The notes beneath the pieces were generated by a model, which did no database searches, was not told the DNA's origin, and saw only the letters and a program-made list of their open reading frames with translations. Below are positions 58,388 through 64,000 of a stretch of DNA of 64,000 nt, one piece after another (position 1 is the stretch's first letter; each line of letters opens with the position of its first letter). The position numbers were made by a program, and so were the translations under genes. Where the stretch lies: contig CAWFLT010000014.1 of NCBI GenBank assembly GCA_963816795.1, positions 558,001 to 622,000 on the forward strand. The letters are read 5' to 3'. Source of the DNA: CAWFLT01 sp963816795 (GTDB lineage: Bacteria; Acidobacteriota; Vicinamibacteria; Vicinamibacterales; SCN-69-37).

Positions 58388-61338
58388 ATGCGCCAGAAGT
58401 TGGTGCGTCTTGTTTTGCTCGGCTCCCTGTTCCTTCCCGGTCTCGCCTCGGCTCAGCAGACCGGCACGTTAAGCGGCAAAGTCACGGCGACGGACGGCGC
58501 GGCGCTGCCGGGCGTCACCGTCGAAGTTCGTGCGGATGTCTTGCCTGGCCCGCGCACGGCCGTCACCGGACCCACGGGCGAGTACCGCCTGCCGGCGTTG
58601 CCACCGGGCAACTACACGGCGAAGTTCACGCTCTCTGGCATGCAGCCCGTCACGCGCCAGGCCCAGGTGCAGTTGCTCCAGGACACCGTCGTTGATGTGC
58701 AACTCGGCGTGCAGGGGGTCACCGAGGCGGTCACGGTCACCGCCAGCGCGACGCTCATCGATCGCGACACGGCGACGATCAAGAGCGGCCTGTCGAACGA
58801 ACAGATCGAAGGGCTGCCGGTTGGCCAGGAGTACCGCGATCTGATCAAACTCATCCCCGGCGTCCAGAACACGCCAGACGGGACGCGCGGTCCCAGCGCC
58901 GGCGGCAGCGGTCAAGACAACGTCTATCAATTCGACGGCGTCAACGTGACGCTGCCGCTCTTCGGCACGCTCTCGGCCGAGCCGGCGGCGCACGATATCG
59001 CGCAAATCACGACGACGAAGGGTGGCGCTCGCGCCATTGACTTCGATCGGTCCGGCGGGTTCTCCGTCAACTCGGTGAGCAAGTCCGGCACCAACCGGCT
59101 CGCCGGTCAGGTCAGCTTCCAGCTCCAATCCAATCCGATGACCGCGGGCCTCGAGACCGGCACGTCCTCCCGTTACGAGCAGGACCGCAGCTGGGTCAAC
59201 CTCAACGCGGGCGGGCCGATTGTCGCGAATCGTGTCTTCTTCTACGGGTCGTACTATCGGCCGGAATACGGCCGTAACAATCAGTCCAACGACTACGGCT
59301 CGCTCCCGCCATACGAGAGCGACCGCAACGAGGTGTTCGGCAAGGTCACGCTGCGGCCGCACGACTCGCTGCTCCTCAACCTGAGTTATCGCGACTCGCA
59401 CCGGCTCGAGAAGAGCGACCAGTTCGCGGCGTTCTCGTCCAGCACCACCGGCAGCGGCAGCGAAGCGTGGCAGAACATCGGCACCGCCGAGGGCTCATGG
59501 GTCATCGACACCCGGGCCCTGGCGACGTTCAAGTACACCCACTTCGTCTACCGGACGCAGTCTCGGCCGGACTTCATCGCGGACGTGGATATCTCCACGG
59601 CGATCGGCACCCGATTGAACATCGCCAGTCTGGACACCCAGGGACGCTTCTCGGTCCCGGCGACCACTGGCGAATCAGAGCGCATACAACGCGTTCATCC
59701 AGCCGTTGATCGACACCTATGGTTTCGTCAGCAGCACGACGGGTGTGAAAACCGGCGGGGGCACGGTCGGCTATGGGAGTCTGTTCGACAAAGACGACTT
59801 CTTCCGCGACAGCATCCAGATGGGCTACGACCGGACGTTCGGGACGACGATGACCCACGATGTGCATGTGGGTTATCAGTGGTACAAGGACGCCGAGGAT
59901 CTGACGCGGAGCTCGAACGGCTGGGGCGTCATCACGGTGCCTGGCGGCCGGTTGAACTTCCAGGGCACCCCGATCTTCTACACGGCGACCTTCCAGCAGC
60001 AGGGGGCCGTCAACGTCGTGCCGACCATCCACTCCGAGTATCGCTCGCAGAGCCTGGAGTTCAACGACAACATCCGCTGGAACAAGTGGTCGTTCAACGT
60101 CGGCGTACTGCTCAGCAACGACACGTTGTACGGCCAGGGCCTGGAAGAGGATTCGTCGACGCTCTCGGGCTATGCCGCCACGACCGGCACGACCCCCGAG
60201 GAACGCCGGTACAAGATGTACGAGGTCCCGTTCAGCAAGATGATTCAGCCGCGGTTGGGCGCCACCTTCGCGTACAACGGCCGCGACACGGTGTTCCTGA
60301 GTTACGCCAAATACAACCCCGCAGCGAGCTCGCTCCCGCGTGCAGCCTCGTGGGATCGAAATCTCGCGACCACGATCAACGCGCATTTCGACACCAACGG
60401 CGTCCTGTTCGGGATCGACCCGGTGGCGTCCTCATCGGGCAAGTTGTTCGTCGAGGACATGACGCCGCGGCAAATCAACGAGTTCTTGTACGGCACCGCC
60501 CGTCAGTTCAACAGCCGATGGTCTGGCCGGCTGTACGGCCGCTATCGGGAGGGCAGCCACTTCTGGGAAGACACGAACAACACCGCGCGCGTGGCGTTCA
60601 ATCCGCCCGCCGGGATTCCCCGCGAGCCGTACATTCCCGATCTGACCGCTCGGCTCGCGCAGATTGGCAGCGGCTCGACGTACGTGATCGCCGAGCTCGA
60701 CGGCGCCTACACGAAGTACTCGGAAGTGACGATGGAGTCCGAATGGCGGACCGAGAAGGTGTTCGTCCGCGGGTCGTACACCTGGAGTCACTACTACGGC
60801 AATTTCGATCAGGACAGCTCAGGCGAACATCAACGACGCCAATGTCTTCATCGGATCGTCGAACATCGGCGACGGCGCGGGCCGGCAGCTCTGGGATTTT
60901 CGCGACGGTGATCTCCGCGGCGATCGCCGCCATATGTTCAAAGTGTACGGGTACTACGTGCTGGATTTCCCGGTCGGAAAGTTCCGCTGGAACGCAACGG
61001 CCGGGGCGTTCATCGTCGCTCAGTCAGGACAGCCGTGGGAAACCTGGAGCTACGAGCCGTATCGAGCGCTGACGACGTCAACCAGTGATCTGTCGCGTTT
61101 CTCGGAGCCGGCCGGCAGCCAGCACACGAAGAGCCATGCGCAGATCGATCTCAACTACACCCAGAATTTCAGGTTGAGCTCGCGATACACGGCACAGATC
61201 GCCATGGACTTGTTCAACGTCGGCAATGCGCAGACGGCGTACAACATCCAGCCGGCCTTCCATGACGCCGCCTATGGCCAGGCGCGCAACTACTGGGACC
61301 CGCGTGGTTTCCAGGTGGCGTTCAGGTTCCAGTTCTGA
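58388..61338 (+). CDS. TonB-dependent-receptor-like outer-membrane protein with carboxypeptidase-regulatory domain, two frame changes
   Basis: About 983 residues after repair. Signal peptide (VRLVLLGSLFLPGLASAQQ), a carboxypeptidase-regulatory Ig-like domain (GKVTATDGAALPGVTVEV, YRLPALPPGNYTAKF), a plug domain (IKSGLSNEQIEGLPVGQEYR, cited in part; NVYQFDGVNV), then a beta-barrel ending in FQVAFRFQF with terminal Phe. It would import a siderophore, sugar or peptide. GGAGGATTC sets ATG 58388. Frames change near 59672 and 60820; both sites read GGCGAA where GGCAA would restore the frame (TTG-NQSAYNAF and SG-NINDANVF). Confidence 0.88.
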
Positions 61339-61365
61339 GACATGCAGAGGAACTTCATCATGAAG

Positions 61366-61439
61366 GACATGAAGATCATCGAAGGGGCTCTGGGCAACCC
61401 GGAAGTCCGAGATTTTCCAGAATCTTCGTGCTTCATGTC
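61366..61439. repeat. Inverted repeat between convergent receptor and sulfatase genes
   Basis: GACATGAAG (61366-61374) pairs with CTTCATGTC (61431-61439), with further partial pairing inside. It overlaps the stop codon of the minus-strand gene and probably serves as terminator for both. Confidence 0.55.
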
Positions 61440-63475
61440 AAGGTTGGGTCAGGCGTGCGCACGTTCTGAACAATCGTTCCTTCTCGATCAACCCCCGCGT
61501 CGTCTGGTCCGCTCGCTGACGCGCGAGCGCGATCCGGGCGGCGCGGTCGGGCTCGTTGAGCAGGACACTGACCTGCGCGCGCTTGAAGAGCGCCATCGGG
61601 TACTCGGGATGTGACGGCGGAATACGATCGAGCGCAGCGCGCGCGTCCTCGAAGCGGCGCGCGGCAAGATAGAGGACGCCGAGCTCGAGATCGCCAGCGA
61701 ACGCGCTGCCCTGCCGGCGGCGGGCTTCTTCGAACGACTGAATCGCCAATCCGGTGTCGCCCTCGCCCATCGCGAGCTGGCCGAGCTGAATGAGTTCATT
61801 CGGCGCCGGCGCGCGCAGCGCGTAGACCTTCTGCAGCAGCGCGATCGCATCGCGCGGTCGTCCCTGCTTGACGCGAATTGCCGCCAGCGCTTCGAGCGCG
61901 GGCAGGCGGTCCGGCATCTCCGCGACCGCCTGCTCGAGCAGTGGCACCGCGCGTGCCCATTCCGAACCGCGCGCATAGTGCAGTCCGAGATACAGCCGGA
62001 CATCCGGCGAGCGCGGCGCCAGCGCGGCGGCCCGCTTGAACGCCGACAGGGCCTGCGCGTCGTGCCGGAGTGAGGAGTGCGCAGTGGCGAGGCGCAGCGT
62101 CGCGTCGAGGTTCGTCGGATCGTCAGCGAGGATGCGATCCAGGACCGGAATGACCTTGGCGTACTCACCTCGCACGAAGAGGCCCGAGGCCTGCTCCAGC
62201 CGATCGAACAGATGCGTCATGTCGGCAGGACGAGGTGCGTCCTTCCTGACCACGGGCGCCGCGCCGGCGCTGACGTATCCGAGACTGGCGAGTTTCTGTT
62301 TCGCGTCAGGCGTGAGCGCCTCCGGCTGGCGTGCCGTATCTGGCTGACGGGACCGGGTAGTCATCGAGCGCAGCGCGGAGGGCGCGGGGCACGTCGGCGG
62401 TCCGGCCCTGGTCGTGTTGTTCCGCCGAATCGGCGGCGAGGTCGTACAGCTCGAACGTCCCAGCGAAAATCGCCTTCTGTCGCCCCAGCACCGCCATGAT
62501 CTGCGGCTGCCAGCCGTACTCGAGGAAGGGTTTCATGGCCTCGCCGATCACCACCTCCGGTTCAGGTGCCGGCAGGCGGGTGGCGCCATCGAGCCCAGCC
62601 AGAGCGGCAACGGTATGGAACACGCGGCGCGTGCTGACCGGCGTGTCGACAACCGCCGCGTCGATACCCGGACCGGCCACCACGAACGGCACGAGCATCG
62701 TCGATTGATACAGGAGGTGTCCGTGCTGCGACTCGCCGTGGTCGCCGAGTCCCTCCCCGTGATCGCCCACCACGACCATCGCGCGTGGGCCCGGTGCGCG
62801 CTGCTCGAACGCCGCCACGAGGCGCCCGAGCTGGTCGTCCATCGCGGCGACCTCGCCGAGATACGGACGTGCCGCGAAGCGCGTCCCGAAGGGCTCGGCG
62901 GCCGCGTACGGCGCGTGCGGATCGAAGTAATGGACCCACAGGAAGAGCGGCTGGGTCGACGGCGTGGCGAGATACGCGAGCGCCTGGTCAGTCGTCTCGC
63001 GCGACGTGCGCTCGCTGCCGCCGGCAGGCAGGCTGTCGTCGTAGACGTCGAACCCACGCGCGAGTCCGAACCGGCGCGACAATACGAACGCCGAGACGAA
63101 CGCCGCGGTGCGGTACCCGGCGTCCTTGAGCCGGCCCGCCAGAACGGGGTGCTGACTCGACAGCGAACGGCCGTTCTCGTGCACGCCATGGCCGGCCGGA
63201 TACAGGCCGGTCATCATCGCGCTGTGCGCCGGCACGGTTTCTGGCGCGGTGGCGTACGCCTGCCGATAGCGGCGTCCGCGCGAAGCCACCGCGTTGAAGG
63301 CCGGGGTCTCGATGCCGGCCGCCTCGGGTCCAATCGCGTCGGCGCGCGTGGTGTCGAGCGTCACGAGCAGGATCGAGGGACGTCCAGCGGCGGGCACCGG
63401 CGATTCGGGCGCCGGGCCCGTGCAGCCGAACACGACCGTGCCGGCCAGTCCGACCACCAGCAGCCGTCGCCTCAC
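61438..63475 (-). CDS. Sulfatase-like lipoprotein with C-terminal TPR domain, one frame change near 62335
   Basis: About 679 residues after repair. The lipobox is VVFGCTG in the signal region. Sulfatase/phosphatase-fold motifs: LLVTLDTTRADAIG, TVPAHSAMMTG, WVHYFDPHAPY and VVGDHGEGLGDHGESQHG (metal ligands). The nucleophile position reads TVPAHS rather than C/SxPxR, so it is not a classical formylglycine sulfatase. The second frame adds LASLGYVSAG and five or more TPRs. Removing one base near GGTCCCGTCAG joins both parts. Such proteins are abundant in Acidobacteriota; substrate unknown. Confidence 0.83.
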
Positions 63476-63696
63476 GGCCGCAGCATACCAACCTTCGCCA
63501 ATCGCTCGCTTCGCCTTGTCCGCCGTAGCTGCGCCGTGAGGCGCGTTCAGCGGAGGTGATCGCGGCTACGGTTGGCAAGCCGCGTCAGGCGAGCGCGTGC
63601 GAAGGTTGTCCCCCGAAGCTGTGAGCGTAGCGAGCGATCAGCGAAGGGGGACCGCGTTTGACATGCCCGGGCCACCGCCATAGCATCGCTCGACTC

Positions 63697-64000
63697 ATGC
63701 GGACCCGGCTCGGGGTGTGGCTGGCGCTCGGCGCACTGCTGATTTCGAGTACCGCGTCGGCGCAACAGCCCGCCGCGATCGCGGGCCAGATCGTTGACGT
63801 CACCGGCGCCCCGGTCGAGGGCGCCACCATCGCGCTCACCGGAAACAGCCTGCTGGCGCCGCGCACCGCGACGACCAACGCGGATGGGCGGTACCGCCTG
63901 GATCTGCTCGCGGCCGGCACCTACACGATCACGGTCGAAAAAGCAGGCGTCGGGCGGCTCACAGGCACGATCGTCGCGTCGAGCAGCCGCGACACGACCG
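63697..64000 (+). CDS. Receptor-like exported protein with carboxypeptidase-regulatory domain (cut by right edge)
   Basis: The first ~101 codons only. A signal peptide (LGVWLALGALLISSTASAQQ) is followed by a carboxypeptidase-regulatory Ig-like domain: AGQIVDVTGAPVEGATIALTG (cited in part), DGRYRLDLLAAGTYTITVEKAG. Such a start is usual for TonB-dependent receptors of this group, as at 58388. A TAGCAT box lies ~11 bases before ATG 63697, with no clear Shine-Dalgarno sequence. Confidence 0.75.
   Translation, partial: MRTRLGVWLALGALLISSTASAQQPAAIAGQIVDVTGAPVEGATIALTGNSLLAPRTATTNADGRYRLDLLAAGTYTITVEKAGVGRLTGTIVASSSRDTT

Noticed and set aside
61342..61614. 90-codon plus-strand reading frame after the receptor gene
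   Set aside because: It covers the terminator-like inverted repeat and then runs antisense to the TPR part of the sulfatase gene; no family similarity.
1..64000. tRNA, rRNA or riboswitch genes
   Set aside because: I looked through the gaps between genes for cloverleaf, GGTTCGA-type T-loop and known riboswitch cores and saw none; a covariance-model search could still find a degenerate one.
1..64000. Insertion sequence, prophage or integrated island
   Set aside because: No transposase, integrase or phage gene, no tRNA attachment site, and no clear change in base composition; only short palindromic repeats suggest mobile DNA.

Overview
The window is GC-rich (about two thirds G+C by eye) bacterial chromosome with dense genes on both strands. 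Several features point to an acidobacterium, most likely the Vicinamibacteria lineage: a pair of secreted proteins of the acidobacterial 'VWFA-related' type, TonB-type receptors with an N-terminal carboxypeptidase-regulatory domain, Tat-exported Gfo/Idh oxidoreductases paired with DUF1080 proteins, a sulfatase-TPR lipoprotein, and Gly-rich secreted S9 and gamma-glutamyltranspeptidase proteins. This placement is inference from gene content; there is no rRNA or other phylogenetic marker beyond housekeeping proteins. I found no tRNA, rRNA, CRISPR array, transposase or phage gene.

Layout. 0-6.2 kb: cut cupin gene, a one-piece alpha/beta 2-oxoacid dehydrogenase E1, a secreted beta-propeller, a 23-bp tandem repeat block, an APC permease and an amidohydrolase. 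6.2-11.5 kb: Rieske and cytochrome b/dihaem-c genes of a quinol-oxidising complex, typA, and a GT87-like glycosyltransferase. 11.5-16.2 kb: secreted protein, fatty-acid desaturase, DMT exporter, then the Fo-type ATP synthase block atpZ-atpI-atpB-atpE, ended by a clear terminator and with an internal promoter carrying a Rex-like operator in front of atpE. 16.2-30.1 kb: VWFA pair, cobA-hemD fusion, NAD(P)-dependent dehydrogenase, M1 metallopeptidase plus membrane protein, nadE, pilin, a propeller-gamma-glutamyltranspeptidase fusion, transketolase. 30.1-46.9 kb: DUF4149/GAF/isocitrate dehydrogenase/acyltransferase operon, M20 peptidase, SDR, CCA-adding-type enzyme, two beta-barrel proteins, threonine dehydratase, a membrane spermidine-synthase-like protein, dienelactone hydrolase, a fused acyl-activating enzyme/ACP/acyltransferase, infA and a DEAD-box helicase. 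47-64 kb: S9 peptidase, a four-gene Gfo/Idh + DUF1080 cluster probably handling 3-keto sugars or glycosides, a BRCT/MerR/TPR protein, glucokinase, a TonB receptor, a sulfatase-TPR lipoprotein and the start of another receptor-like gene.

Three window-wide signals matter to a reader. (1) Nine genes between 29 and 63 kb need one to three frame changes to give full-length proteins; 12 of the 13 changes are of the one-extra-base type, usually explained by one surplus G or C, which looks more like residual sequencing error than decay. (2) Intergenic regions carry several families of short-motif arrays and palindromes, often as inverted repeats between convergent genes; one palindromic element occurs twice, in exact opposite orientation, inside a single coding sequence. 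(3) Many start codons lie 7-11 bases after a TATAAT-like box and lack a Shine-Dalgarno sequence, suggesting leaderless mRNAs.
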